The notes under the pieces: model-generated | Database searches by the model: none | Seen by the model: only the letters and a program-made list of their open reading frames with translations | Told to the model about the DNA's origin: nothing | Assembly: GCA_035454885.1 (NCBI GenBank) | Contig: DATIGE010000038.1 | Span: 1 to 55,238, forward strand | Direction: 5' to 3' | Source of the DNA: a bacterium | Lineage (GTDB): Bacteria; UBA10199; JACPAL01; GCA-016699445 | Length of the DNA stretch: 55,238 nucleotides | Made by a program: the position numbers and the translations under genes | In this document: one piece after another, positions 47,171 to 55,238 of the stretch | Layout: each line of letters opens with the position of its first letter | Numbering within the stretch: position 1 is the first letter of the stretch

Positions 47171-48748
47171 GTGACTGAACGAACCTTTCTCTCGGAACCG
47201 CCCGTCGTCACCCTCGCCGGAGTCATCTCCGAGCCTTATAACCTGGCGATCGCGACGGCCCGGACCTGCTATTCCGCAAAAGGCATCATCACGCGCGAGG
47301 ACGTGACGAGGGACGAGAAGGCCCTGGCCCTCCGGGACAAGATCGGCGGGTCGACCCTCGCCGCCGGCCACCTGACCACCCGCCAGCACGCCCAGTTCGT
47401 TTTCGCCTTGGACAAGGTCTCGCGGCAGTTCATCTGGTCGTTCCTGCACAGCCATCCTTATTACAATTCCGAGCAGGTGAGTCAGCGCTACGTGAAGGTC
47501 GCGCGCGGTCACTACACGATTCCGCCTGTCGGGGAGAGGCGGGCGCGGGCTTACACGGAGACCGTCGATTTCGCCACGGACCGGTATCTCAAGCTGATCG
47601 AGCTCCTGATGCCGGATATCCAAAGGCGTTTCTTCGGGCTCTTTCCCGCGCGCGCGAAGAACGGCGTCGATTACGGCGTCTCCCTCAAGAAACGGGCCTA
47701 TGAAGTGGCGCGCTACGTCCTGCCGGTGGCGACCCACGCCTATCTCTATCATTCGATCAGCGCCCTCACTCTCCTGCGTTACCGGAGGCTCTGCGGCATC
47801 TTCGACACGCCCTTCGAGCAGCGTCACGTTGTCGGGCGCATGGTGGAGGAGGTCCTGAAGGTCGATCCCGATTTCGAAAAGGATCTCAAGGACCCCATGC
47901 CGTTGGATGAGACGCCGGAATACAAAATCTTCCGCGAGTTCGACGGCAACGGGGGCCACGATCATCATGCCAAGGAGTTCATCGCCGAATTCGACGGATC
48001 TCTCGGGGGGCGTGTCTCGAAGCTGGTCGATTACAAGAAGAACGCGGAGGACTCCCTCTCACAGTCGGTGCGGAATACATTGGGGCTGACGCGAGACAGG
48101 CTATCGGACGACGACGCCATCGACCTGCTCTTGAATCCTTCGAAGAACCGCTATTTCGGAGACACATTGAACGTGACGACGATGGCCAAGCTCACGCGGG
48201 CGATGGTGCATCCGCATTATACGTTCCGGAAAAAGATCTCGCACACGGCGGACTCTCAGGACCAGCGCCACCGGATGACGCCGGCGTCGCGTCCCGTCCT
48301 CTGGGCGCATTACTCAGGAGAGCCGGATTACATCGAGCCGATGCTGGTCCGGGAGAACGAGGAAGTTCGGGAGGTTTACGCCGACACGATGAAGACTCTC
48401 TTCGGAACGATCAACCGGCTCCTAAACGACGGCGTGGCGCCGGAGTTCGCCCTGTATCTCCTGCCCAACGCCTTTCCGATCCGTTTTGAAGAGTCCGGCG
48501 ATCTCCTGAACCTCCACCACAAGTGGAAGGCCCGGTCGTGCTACACGGCGCAGGAGGAGATCTTTTTCGCGACGATCGACGAGTTGAGGCAGGTGCACGA
48601 GGTCCATCCGAAGATCGCCGAACACATCCTGGCGCCGTGTTATCTCCGCATGAAGGCGGGCGAGCGCCCGTACTGCCCCGAGGGCGACCGCTACTGCGGG
48701 GTGCCGGTGTGGAAGCAGGGGATTGAGGGCTATTCGAGAATCTTGTGA
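47171..48748 (+). CDS. Tandem ThyX-fold protein (FAD-dependent thymidylate synthase-like)
   Basis: A 525-residue protein, twice the length of ThyX (about 230). The first half contains HAQFVFALDKVSRQF and YYNSEQVSQRYVKV, where the usual RHR is replaced by HSH. The second half carries YTFRKKISHTADSQDQRHRM with an intact RHR and a following TPASRP. So each half keeps a different part of the ThyX signature. It may be a functional fused dimer or a relative with another substrate. It starts with GTG at 47171 after a CCCGGCACC stretch; no strong ribosome site. Closest family: thymidylate synthase (FAD). Confidence 0.82.
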   Translation: MTERTFLSEPPVVTLAGVISEPYNLAIATARTCYSAKGIITREDVTRDEKALALRDKIGGSTLAAGHLTTRQHAQFVFALDKVSRQFIWSFLHSHPYYNSEQVSQRYVKVARGHYTIPPVGERRARAYTETVDFATDRYLKLIELLMPDIQRRFFGLFPARAKNGVDYGVSLKKRAYEVARYVLPVATHAYLYHSISALTLLRYRRLCGIFDTPFEQRHVVGRMVEEVLKVDPDFEKDLKDPMPLDETPEYKIFREFDGNGGHDHHAKEFIAEFDGSLGGRVSKLVDYKKNAEDSLSQSVRNTLGLTRDRLSDDDAIDLLLNPSKNRYFGDTLNVTTMAKLTRAMVHPHYTFRKKISHTADSQDQRHRMTPASRPVLWAHYSGEPDYIEPMLVRENEEVREVYADTMKTLFGTINRLLNDGVAPEFALYLLPNAFPIRFEESGDLLNLHHKWKARSCYTAQEEIFFATIDELRQVHEVHPKIAEHILAPCYLRMKAGERPYCPEGDRYCGVPVWKQGIEGYSRIL

Positions 48749-48749
48749 G

Positions 48750-49493
48750 TCATGTCCGTGCGACCAGGATCATCCGCTTGGTGTCCAGGCCGTAAGGACG
48801 GCCCGCGAAATCCCCATAGGTCCCTTCGAGGCGGAGACCGGCCGCTTCGAGCAGGCGCGAAAGTTCGCGGAGGGAATAAACGGTAAAGCTTAAAACGCTC
48901 CGGACGACCTTCCCGTCAACGAGCAGCAGCGATCGTTCCGTCGTCAGGCGGCCTGTCCTGAGGTCGAAGTCTTGGCGATGGGAGGCCTTGATGATTCCAC
49001 CCTCCGACTTCCTTTGTGAAAAGCTCGGGCTGAAATGCCTCACCAGCCATTCGCGGTTGAGGACGTCGATCAGAAAACTCCCGCCTTTTTTGAGAGATTT
49101 GCGGACCCCCCGAAGGACACGCAGATCCTCGTCTTCCGATTCGGAATAACCGAACGACGTGAACATGTTGATGACGACGTCGAATCGGCCTCGGAACGGC
49201 AAACGCCGCGCGTCGCCGCGGACCAGGTTCAGGGAAACCCCCGACCGACGGGCCGCGCGACGCGCCTCCGCCAGGAGCCGCCGGGACCAGTCGAATCCCG
49301 TGACATCGTGGCCGAGGAGAGCCAGGGGGATGGCGTGTCGTCCGGACCCGCAACAAAGATCCAGGATGGCCTTGGGATCTTTCAACCGGAGCAATCGGAT
49401 CAGGCCTTTGACTTCGCGGGGCACCTTCCTCTCCAAGCCGTAACCCGTGAACGGCCCGCGATCGGACTGTGTCTTCCACCAGGTCGCGTTCAT
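48750..49493 (-). CDS. Class I SAM-dependent methyltransferase
   Basis: A 247-residue methyltransferase with motif I ILDLCCGSGRHAIPLA, an acidic end of strand 2 (VTGFDWSRRLL) and motif IV-like FDVVINMFTSFGY. The substrate is not readable. ATG 49493 overlaps the QueC stop by four bases, so the two are coupled, but the methyltransferase has no known place in queuosine synthesis. It converges on the ThyX-like gene with one base between stops. Confidence 0.87.
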   Translation of the reverse strand: MNATWWKTQSDRGPFTGYGLERKVPREVKGLIRLLRLKDPKAILDLCCGSGRHAIPLALLGHDVTGFDWSRRLLAEARRAARRSGVSLNLVRGDARRLPFRGRFDVVINMFTSFGYSESEDEDLRVLRGVRKSLKKGGSFLIDVLNREWLVRHFSPSFSQRKSEGGIIKASHRQDFDLRTGRLTTERSLLLVDGKVVRSVLSFTVYSLRELSRLLEAAGLRLEGTYGDFAGRPYGLDTKRMILVART

Positions 49494-50119
49494 GAGAAGG
49501 ATTTCTCTCGCTCGGCGCATTTGTTGCAACGACCGCAGACCTTGTATCCCCTTGGGGCCAGGCAGGAAAAGGAGAGGTGGAGCGGCAACCCCCGTCCCTT
49601 CCGGATCACTTGCCTCTTCTTCAGGCCGGAAAATGGGGTGAGGATCTTGAAGGGTGATTTGAGGGCGATCGAGGCCGAACGCTCGAAGCTTTGAAAAAAG
49701 GCCTTGGAAGCGTCCGGGAAGGGATTGCTGACAAGCGTTCCCACCGCAATCGCCCGGATGCCGCGAAGGACGCAAAAAGGGGCGGCTTTGGAGAGAAAGA
49801 GGAGGTTTCGTCCGGGCAGGTAGACCTTTCGATCGTCCGACCGGTATCCGGGCGTCCCGCGCCCGGTCAACGCCCAGCCGTTCCTGTAGAGGTCGCACAC
49901 CGGCTGGTTCAGGATCGTCAGCGGACGGATCCGGCGCCTGAGCTTCGGGGGGAGGGCTCGCAAGTATCTTTTCAACCAATGGAGCTCGGCCTTCTCCCAG
50001 ATCAGCCCGAAACGCGTATAGACGGGATAAATGGCATGTCCCCGCCTCGCCAATTCGGCCAAGAGGACGTTGCTGTCGATCCCCCCGCTCGCCAAGACCG
50101 CGATCTTGCCCTTTTTCAT
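49490..50119 (-). CDS. queC: 7-cyano-7-deazaguanine synthase-like (QueC/ExsB) ATPase
   Basis: A 209-residue QueC-type enzyme, which makes preQ0 from 7-carboxy-7-deazaguanine with ATP and ammonia. The PP-loop ASGGIDSNVLLAEL is at the N-terminus and the zinc site C-x8-C-x2-C-x2-C (CLAPRGYKVCGRCNKC) at the C-terminus. QueD is encoded 0.8 kb away, which supports the queuosine pathway. The start at 50119 (GGAAACG upstream) removes the long unsupported extension. Relative to textbook QueC, the middle is basic and somewhat divergent. Confidence 0.85.
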   Translation of the reverse strand: MKKGKIAVLASGGIDSNVLLAELARRGHAIYPVYTRFGLIWEKAELHWLKRYLRALPPKLRRRIRPLTILNQPVCDLYRNGWALTGRGTPGYRSDDRKVYLPGRNLLFLSKAAPFCVLRGIRAIAVGTLVSNPFPDASKAFFQSFERSASIALKSPFKILTPFSGLKKRQVIRKGRGLPLHLSFSCLAPRGYKVCGRCNKCAEREKSFS

Positions 50120-50144
50120 CGTTTCCGCTACATACCGCGCCCTC

Positions 50145-50882
50145 ATGGATCTGAAAGGAAAAAACGTCCTCGTCACCGGCGCCGCTAAGAGGATCGGCGC
50201 GGTTATCGCCCGGCATTTCGCGGATCGCGGGGCGAACATTCTGCTCCATTGCCATCGTTCGCGGAACGAGGCCGAGAAGCTCGCGAAGCAGCTCCGAAAA
50301 AAGAAGGTCCGAACCCGAATCTATTCAGCGGACCTGACGGACATGGACGACACCCGGCGCATGTGCCGGGAGATTCTCAAGGACGTCCGGGTCGTGGATG
50401 TTTTGGTCAACAGCGCCTCCATTTTTTATCCGATCGCCTTTGCGAAGATCGAGGAAAAGAACTGGGATGACGTCTTGTCCATCCATCTCAAGGCCCCGTT
50501 CTTTCTCGCTCAGGCGCTGGCCCCCGCGATGAAAAAGAAGGGCGCGGGGCGCATCATCAACATCGCCGATTGGGCCGCCCTTCGGCCTTATAAGGACTTT
50601 CTCCCCTACTGCGTTTCCAAGGCGGGATTAATCACGATGACGCAGGCGCTGGCCAGGACCCTGGCACCGGAGATCTTAGTCACCGCCATTTGCCCCGGCG
50701 CAATTCTCCCGCCTCCGTGGTTGAAAACGGCGGATCGGCGCGCGGCCGCCCGCAAAATTCTGGTGGGCCATTGGGGTCGTCCGGAGGATATCGCGCGGGC
50801 GGCGGTCTTTCTGGCCGAGCAGGATTTCATCACCGGGAGCTACCATTTGGTTGACGGCGGCGAGTTTCTCAAAGGCTTCTAA
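50145..50882 (+). CDS. Short-chain dehydrogenase, pteridine reductase/FolM-like
   Basis: A 245-residue SDR. The cofactor motif TGAAKRIG (TG-x3-R-x-G) and catalytic YCVSKAG are typical, and the arginine in the TGxxxRxG loop is the hallmark of FolM and PTR1-type pteridine reductases using NADPH. Flanking QueD, a pterin-processing enzyme, makes a pteridine substrate more likely. The ATG at 50145 is 25 bp from the divergent QueC start. A generic ketoreductase function cannot be excluded. Confidence 0.88.
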   Translation: MDLKGKNVLVTGAAKRIGAVIARHFADRGANILLHCHRSRNEAEKLAKQLRKKKVRTRIYSADLTDMDDTRRMCREILKDVRVVDVLVNSASIFYPIAFAKIEEKNWDDVLSIHLKAPFFLAQALAPAMKKKGAGRIINIADWAALRPYKDFLPYCVSKAGLITMTQALARTLAPEILVTAICPGAILPPPWLKTADRRAAARKILVGHWGRPEDIARAAVFLAEQDFITGSYHLVDGGEFLKGF

Positions 50883-50921
50883 CGAAAGGCGGAGGGACGA
50901 ACCTTATGTTCGCCCGAATGT

Positions 50922-51323
50922 ATGTTTAAGGTCTGCAAAGAAATCACCTTCTGCTACGGCCACCGCCTGATGAGCTACGACGGCCCGTGCATGCACCCGC
51001 ACGGCCACAACGGAAGGGCCGAGATCCATTTGAAGGGCGACACGCTGGACGGGCGTTATATCCTTTTTGAGTTCGGGGACTTGAAGGAGATCGTCAAGAC
51101 CTGGATCGACGACACTTTGGACCATCGCATGCTCCTCCGCAAGGACGACCCCTTGCTGGAGCCTTTGAGAAAGCTCGGCGAGCCCGTGACGGTCTTTGAT
51201 GTGAATCCCACCGCCGAGGCGATCGCTCAGAAAATCTACGCTTATTGCAGAGAAAAAAAATTGCCGATCGAGGAAGTGAGGGTTTGGGAGACCGAATCGT
51301 CCTTCGCGTCGTATCGGGAATAA
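50922..51323 (+). CDS. queD: 6-carboxytetrahydropterin synthase (QueD/PTPS family)
   Basis: A 133-residue enzyme of the 6-pyruvoyl-tetrahydropterin synthase fold. The zinc histidines and the catalytic Cys are seen in CYGHRL and PCMHPHGHNGRAEIH, with a later DHRMLL and the ETESSFASY end. QueD converts dihydroneopterin triphosphate into carboxytetrahydropterin in queuosine synthesis; PTPS in tetrahydrobiopterin. The nearby QueC favours QueD. It follows the SDR by 39 bp and precedes a glutamine amidotransferase by 13 bp. Confidence 0.92.
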   Translation: MFKVCKEITFCYGHRLMSYDGPCMHPHGHNGRAEIHLKGDTLDGRYILFEFGDLKEIVKTWIDDTLDHRMLLRKDDPLLEPLRKLGEPVTVFDVNPTAEAIAQKIYAYCREKKLPIEEVRVWETESSFASYRE

Positions 51324-51336
51324 TTTGGAGAACCAC

Positions 51337-52083
51337 ATGGCCAACAAAATCCTCGTCCTTCAACACGCCCCCAACGAGGGGCTCGGCGTCTTTGAAGAAG
51401 AACTCAACAAAGCGAATCTTCCCTGGGAGACCCTCATGGTCTCCGGCGAGACGCTGTGGCCCTCGTCCGTCAAGCTCGAGGAATACGGTGGTTTTATCAT
51501 CTTAGGCGGGCCGATGGGCGTCTACGAGCAGGACAAGTATCCGTGGATCGCAAAAGAGCTCATGGTCGTCCGGGAGATGCTCCGCCAGAAAAAGCCCATC
51601 CTGGGCGTCTGTCTGGGGGCCCAGATGATCGCGGAGGCGGCGGGTGGGCGCGTGTTTCCGGGTGACCGGCCGGAGATCGGCTGGTTCCCGATCCGTCTGG
51701 ACGATTGGTTCTACAAGCGCAACCCTTGCTTTTTCCAAATCGACCCGGCCAAGCCCCACATGGTCTTCCACTGGCACGGCGACACGTTCGAGATTCCTTC
51801 CGAAGGCTATCGCCTCGCCTGGAACGACAACTACAAGAATCAGGCCTTCTGCTTCAACGGCAACGCCGTCGGCCTCCAGTTCCACGTGGAGATGACGGAA
51901 GACATGATCCGCAACTGGCTCCAGGGCGAATGGTCCCGCAAGCAGGTCATCGCCTCCGGAGGCGATCCGGACAAGATCCTCGTCGATGCCCACAAGTATT
52001 TGCCGACCATGGGGGATCTGGCGCACAAGATCTTTTACGGATTCGCGTCTCTGATCCGCAGCCCCCGCCGCGACGCGGCCTAG
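51337..52083 (+). CDS. Class I glutamine amidotransferase
   Basis: A 248-residue GATase domain protein. The nucleophile elbow GVCLGAQ and the His-Glu pair in LQFHVEMTE form the catalytic triad; the oxyanion loop IILGGPMGVYE is present. It resembles the GMP synthase-type GATase family used by stand-alone enzymes of unknown acceptor. GGAG precedes ATG 51337. It lies between QueD and YceD and is probably cotranscribed. Confidence 0.92.
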   Translation: MANKILVLQHAPNEGLGVFEEELNKANLPWETLMVSGETLWPSSVKLEEYGGFIILGGPMGVYEQDKYPWIAKELMVVREMLRQKKPILGVCLGAQMIAEAAGGRVFPGDRPEIGWFPIRLDDWFYKRNPCFFQIDPAKPHMVFHWHGDTFEIPSEGYRLAWNDNYKNQAFCFNGNAVGLQFHVEMTEDMIRNWLQGEWSRKQVIASGGDPDKILVDAHKYLPTMGDLAHKIFYGFASLIRSPRRDAA

Positions 52084-52090
52084 GAAGTAT

Positions 52091-52648
52091 ATGAAAATCA
52101 AGGTTCCCGACATTCCCGAAGACGGGATGGAGCTGAACGCGTCCTCGTCCCAGGCTCAGGACCGGTGGTTCGAGGAGGTCGTGGAGAAGGCCTTCGAGGA
52201 GGACTTCCCGAAAGGCAATTCCGCCCGTTTGAACCTCCATCTGCTCCGGACGAGCGACAACGTCCAAGTTTCCGGCACCGCCGAAATCGACCTCAAACCG
52301 GCCTGCGACCGCTGCCTCGAGGTCTTCGAAAAGCATACGACGGTCCCTCTGCACGTCAACCTCGCGCCCCGCAACCAGATGCATTTCGAGGAAGGCGAGA
52401 GCGAGGAGGGCTTGGACGAGGACGACGTCGCCTTCTCCTTCTATAAGGGCGAGGAGATCGACCTCTCGGAAATCCTCCGCGAGATGTTCGTCCTGGACAT
52501 CCCCCTGCGGTACCTCTGCTCCGAGACCTGCAAGGGGCTCTGCCCCCGCTGCGGCAAGAACCTGAACCTCGGCCCCTGCGGGTGCTCCGCCCAGGCCGGG
52601 GACTCGAGGTTTGCCGCCTTGAAACAGCTTCTGAAACCCACAGAGTAG
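52091..52648 (+). CDS. YceD/DUF177 protein
   Basis: A 185-residue member of DUF177 (YceD), linked to 23S rRNA accumulation. CDRCLEVF and the terminal ETCKGLCPRCGKNLN carry the cysteine pairs, and the acidic stretch EESEE-x-LDEDDV is usual for the family. In most bacteria rpmF (L32) follows; here none is visible before the next orphan gene at 52708. It starts seven bases after the amidotransferase gene. Confidence 0.88.
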   Translation: MKIKVPDIPEDGMELNASSSQAQDRWFEEVVEKAFEEDFPKGNSARLNLHLLRTSDNVQVSGTAEIDLKPACDRCLEVFEKHTTVPLHVNLAPRNQMHFEEGESEEGLDEDDVAFSFYKGEEIDLSEILREMFVLDIPLRYLCSETCKGLCPRCGKNLNLGPCGCSAQAGDSRFAALKQLLKPTE

Positions 52649-52707
52649 GGGAAATTCCGTAAGCAACCCGGGGCCTCCCGGACCGATAATGCGGCCACGG
52701 AGCGTTC

Positions 52708-53928
52708 ATGGTCTCGGGTGTCTGGAATCAATTGCTCTTGCTCGGCAACCGAATCGACGGTTTCGTCAGGGCTGGAGAGAGCGCGTCGGCCCTTCCTACC
52801 GCGCGCCTGGCCTTGAACCTCCTTCAGCATGCCTGCCCGGATGACCGACCGGGCTTGGATGTCTCGGAGGCGGACCGTCTGCGTGCGCTTCTCGCTGACC
52901 GGGAAACGCAAGAAGGCGCTCTCCGGCAGTTGATTGCCTTGACGAGGAACGCCGAAAGTTCATCATCGGTTCTTCCTCCACTCTGGCGCTCCGAATCTCT
53001 TCTTGCGTCTCGGGCGCGAAAACGGCTTTGGACATGGCGCGAGAAGCTGGGCGTCGCCCTTTTCCGGGCCTTGCGCTATCGCCACACGCGTTATTCGCCG
53101 ACGGGACAGGCCGGTGTTCTGTATTTTCGCGCGGCCTTCGATCCACGCTACGGCGTCTTGCGATCGGTCCAGCCGACGGAGCGCAAACCGGACACTGCAC
53201 CCCTCAAAGTCTCGGATGAGATGGAATATGCCTTCTTCGTCTACAGCCACGACTTGAGGAGATTCTATCTGAGCGGCTACGGCCCCGAGCGGCTGGTCGT
53301 CCAGGGCTTGGACCGGCATGCGGAGGGCGAGCGTCGGCCGGACCTCTCCGGTCAGCCTTCGGAGATCCGTTTCCTCCTGGAATCGATTCACGGGAGCGAG
53401 CCCGTCCTGCCGCGGACCACGATGCGCCGCCGCCGGACCGACGGAGGCGTCATCCACGAGATCGATCCTTCCTTGCACGAATCCAACGCCCGATATGCGC
53501 GAAAGGTCCTGCCTTCGCCGGAGGGCGCCGTCATGGGAGTGACCATGCTCTGGACAGAATCCATGACGCGGGCGGCCCAGTCGGGCTCGCGGGAGGAGTT
53601 GGAAAGGCTGATGCCCGTGCCGGTGATCTTCGTTTCCGTCGCCCACAACGGGGCCTTCGCGGGTTTCGTCTATCAGATGCCGGAAAGGAATTCGCCCCGC
53701 GGCACCGTCTACGAGATCGGATCGCCCGAGATCGGGACGCAGGCCCGTTTGCTTTACGAAATCTACACATCCGGCCGGCCCTCCGCCGAAGACGTCCGGA
53801 TCCCGGTAGGGGTCCGTTGGATGGCCAGGCCCAATCGTCACCAGAAGAGGGCGATCGAACGTTGGATCCAACGCGAAGAATTCGGGGTCATACGCGATTC
53901 CTGGACCCTGATCTCCAAGTCCGACTAG
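52708..53928 (+). CDS. Orphan protein, possible relative of the cluster's core domain
   Basis: A 406-residue protein without a known family. The N-terminus MVSGVWNQLLLLGNRIDGFV is uncharged for 14 residues. A block GVLYFRAAFDPRYGVLRSV at about 134-152 recalls the [YF]-x-R-x3-DP core of the minus-strand cluster, a weak match. The C-terminal half is beta-rich (VPVIFVSVAHNGAFAGFVYQ). GGAG precedes ATG at 52708. It converges on the RND gene with a four-base overlap. It shows that cluster-type proteins may also occur in this housekeeping area. Confidence 0.68.
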   Translation: MVSGVWNQLLLLGNRIDGFVRAGESASALPTARLALNLLQHACPDDRPGLDVSEADRLRALLADRETQEGALRQLIALTRNAESSSSVLPPLWRSESLLASRARKRLWTWREKLGVALFRALRYRHTRYSPTGQAGVLYFRAAFDPRYGVLRSVQPTERKPDTAPLKVSDEMEYAFFVYSHDLRRFYLSGYGPERLVVQGLDRHAEGERRPDLSGQPSEIRFLLESIHGSEPVLPRTTMRRRRTDGGVIHEIDPSLHESNARYARKVLPSPEGAVMGVTMLWTESMTRAAQSGSREELERLMPVPVIFVSVAHNGAFAGFVYQMPERNSPRGTVYEIGSPEIGTQARLLYEIYTSGRPSAEDVRIPVGVRWMARPNRHQKRAIERWIQREEFGVIRDSWTLISKSD

Positions 53929-55238
53929 ACGGCCGCGTCCTTTGTCGGCGCCAGTTCCCCCAATTCCACCAGGGCCTGCCTCAGATCCCGGTCGTGCCGG
54001 CGGCTTTCGAACCGCGAGAGCAGGCTGTAGGCGCAGGGGACGACGAAGAGGGTGAGAAAGGTCGAGACCAACACGCCTCCGATGACCACCAGGGCCATCG
54101 GGATGCGCACCTCGGCGCCGGGGCCGAATCCCAGGGCGGGAGGGATCGCGGCGGCGACCGTCGCGAGCGCCGTCATCAGGATCGGCCGGAGCCGGATGGG
54201 GCAGGCTTCGAGCAGGGCCTCGCGGACGGGCAGACCCTGCTTGCGCCGCTCGTTGGTAAAGTCGATCAGCAGGATCGAATTCTTCTTCACGATGCCCATG
54301 AGCAGGATGATGCCGATCAGGCTGTAGATGTTGAGCGACTGCCCTCCCAAGATCAGCGCGATGAACGCGCCCGTCACGCTGAAGGGGAGGGCCAGCAGGA
54401 CCGTGAAGGGGTGGATGAAGCTGTTGAACTGGGACGCAAGCACCATGTAGGCGACGAAGATGCCCATGTAGAGCGCGAACAAGAGGGTGCTAAAGGACTC
54501 GCGGAAGGTCTGCGCGCTGCCGGAGAAGACAAGACGGTAACCGTCGGGCAACACCTCCCGTCCGATCTCTTCCACCTTTTTGAGGGCATCCGCCTGCGAC
54601 TTGCCCGCGGCGACGTTGGCGAAGAGGCCGATGGCCCGTTCGCGGTTGCGTCTCGTGATGCTCTGGAGCGTGGGCTTCTCCTCGGTCGTCACGACCTCCG
54701 ACAGACGGATCAGTTCGCCGCGGTTGTTGCGCACCCAGATGCGGTCGATGTCTTGCGGGCGGGAGCGGTCCTTGTCCACCAGGCGGACGCGGATGTCGTA
54801 TCGCTTGCCCCCCTGGGTGTACTTGCCGACGCGGAGTCCTCCGATCATCGCGTTGACCGTGTTGCCGATCGTCTCGATGCTGACGCCGCGCTCGCCCGCT
54901 TTCTCGCGGTCCGGAACCACGCGGACTTCCGGCATGCCCAGGAGGTAGTCGGTGTCGACGTCGGTCATCAGGTCCGTCGCGCGCATCTTCTCCATGAGGG
55001 TTTCGCTCAGAGAGGCGAGCTTGTCCCACTCGGGCCCGCGGATCGTGAACTCGACCGGAAACCCGCGCTGCGCGGAGAATCCCTGCTGGGAAAGATCCTG
55101 GACGACGACGCGGTAGACGCCGGGTATCTTGCCCAACGCCTCGCGGACGGCGCCCATGATCTCTTGTTGCCGGAGGGGCTTCTTGTTCGGGGCGACCGCC
55201 TTGCGCTCGTTCAAGGGGTCCATGGTGACGAACAGCAT
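53925..55238 (-). CDS. RND-family efflux transporter, C-terminal part (5' end outside window)
   Basis: The 437 residues are the C-terminal portion of an HAE1/AcrB-type inner-membrane pump. The gene runs off the right edge; the first codon shown is not the start. Typical parts are the porter-domain piece (TLMEKMRATDLMTDVDTDYL), then MVLASQFNSFIHPFTVLLALP and the fifth-to-tenth helix region with GIVKKNSILLIDFTNERR and RLRPILMTALATVAAAIPP. It exports hydrophobic drugs or other compounds by proton antiport. Orientation puts periplasmic adaptors beyond the window. Confidence 0.95.
   Translation of the reverse strand: MLFVTMDPLNERKAVAPNKKPLRQQEIMGAVREALGKIPGVYRVVVQDLSQQGFSAQRGFPVEFTIRGPEWDKLASLSETLMEKMRATDLMTDVDTDYLLGMPEVRVVPDREKAGERGVSIETIGNTVNAMIGGLRVGKYTQGGKRYDIRVRLVDKDRSRPQDIDRIWVRNNRGELIRLSEVVTTEEKPTLQSITRRNRERAIGLFANVAAGKSQADALKKVEEIGREVLPDGYRLVFSGSAQTFRESFSTLLFALYMGIFVAYMVLASQFNSFIHPFTVLLALPFSVTGAFIALILGGQSLNIYSLIGIILLMGIVKKNSILLIDFTNERRKQGLPVREALLEACPIRLRPILMTALATVAAAIPPALGFGPGAEVRIPMALVVIGGVLVSTFLTLFVVPCAYSLLSRFESRRHDRDLRQALVELGELAPTKDAAV

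Overview
The window looks like chromosome from a GC-rich Gram-negative bacterium. Outer-membrane features are present: lipobox proteins, an RND pump and a cytochrome-porin. Paired TIGR02147/DUF4423 genes, thrombospondin-3 repeats, a Ser/Thr kinase beside an FGE-fold protein, and many orphan proteins point to a deltaproteobacterial-type or candidate lineage (Bdellovibrionota, UBA10199 or a relative). That placement is inference from gene content. I saw no rRNA, tRNA or CRISPR array.

Layout. 1-9.7 kb: a DtxR-type metalloregulator; a 1.1-kb segment bounded by a 25-bp perfect direct repeat; Dyp-type peroxidase; class II fumarase; a cupredoxin lipoprotein divergent from a cytochrome-porin/Cys-rich/DUF2231 operon; a thrombospondin-3 repeat protein; an M15/DUF882 protein; endonuclease III. 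9.7-20.7 kb: eleven co-directional, nearly gapless genes on the minus strand with almost no recognisable families. At their centre is a 780-residue SF2 helicase-like ATPase joined to a sigma region 4-like helix-turn-helix and an RNA polymerase alpha-CTD-like domain. The next gene also ends in an alpha-CTD-like domain. 20.7-35.8 kb: an accessory zone with an SRPBCC protein, TPR-like proteins, two copies of a TIGR02147 + 'GNP' lipoprotein module, a toxin-antitoxin pair, an operon with a Ser/Thr kinase, an FGE-fold protein and an Ig-like protein, and short hydrophobic proteins. A palindrome TTTTC-N4-GAAAA recurs upstream of these genes, usually 74-84 bp before the start codon. 35.7-55 kb: mostly housekeeping (universal stress protein, aminotransferase, FmdB, alcohol dehydrogenase, pterin dehydratase, ferredoxin, diguanylate cyclase, ThyX-like protein, QueC, pteridine-reductase-like SDR, QueD, glutamine amidotransferase, YceD, RND pump). 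It is interrupted by three orphans: a ClpB-D1-like AAA+ protein with a membrane segment, a 537-residue protein and a 406-residue protein.

How it fits together. The orphan proteins of the 9.7-20.7 kb cluster and the accessory zone share a peculiar N-terminus: little or no charge, with proline and aliphatic residues, unlike a Sec signal. Two cluster members share a nearly identical N-terminal module on different bodies. With the common palindrome and the helicase/sigma4/alpha-CTD protein, I read this as one coordinated, apparently undescribed system with its own transcription-linked factor and many targeted proteins. Its function is not visible from sequence alone.
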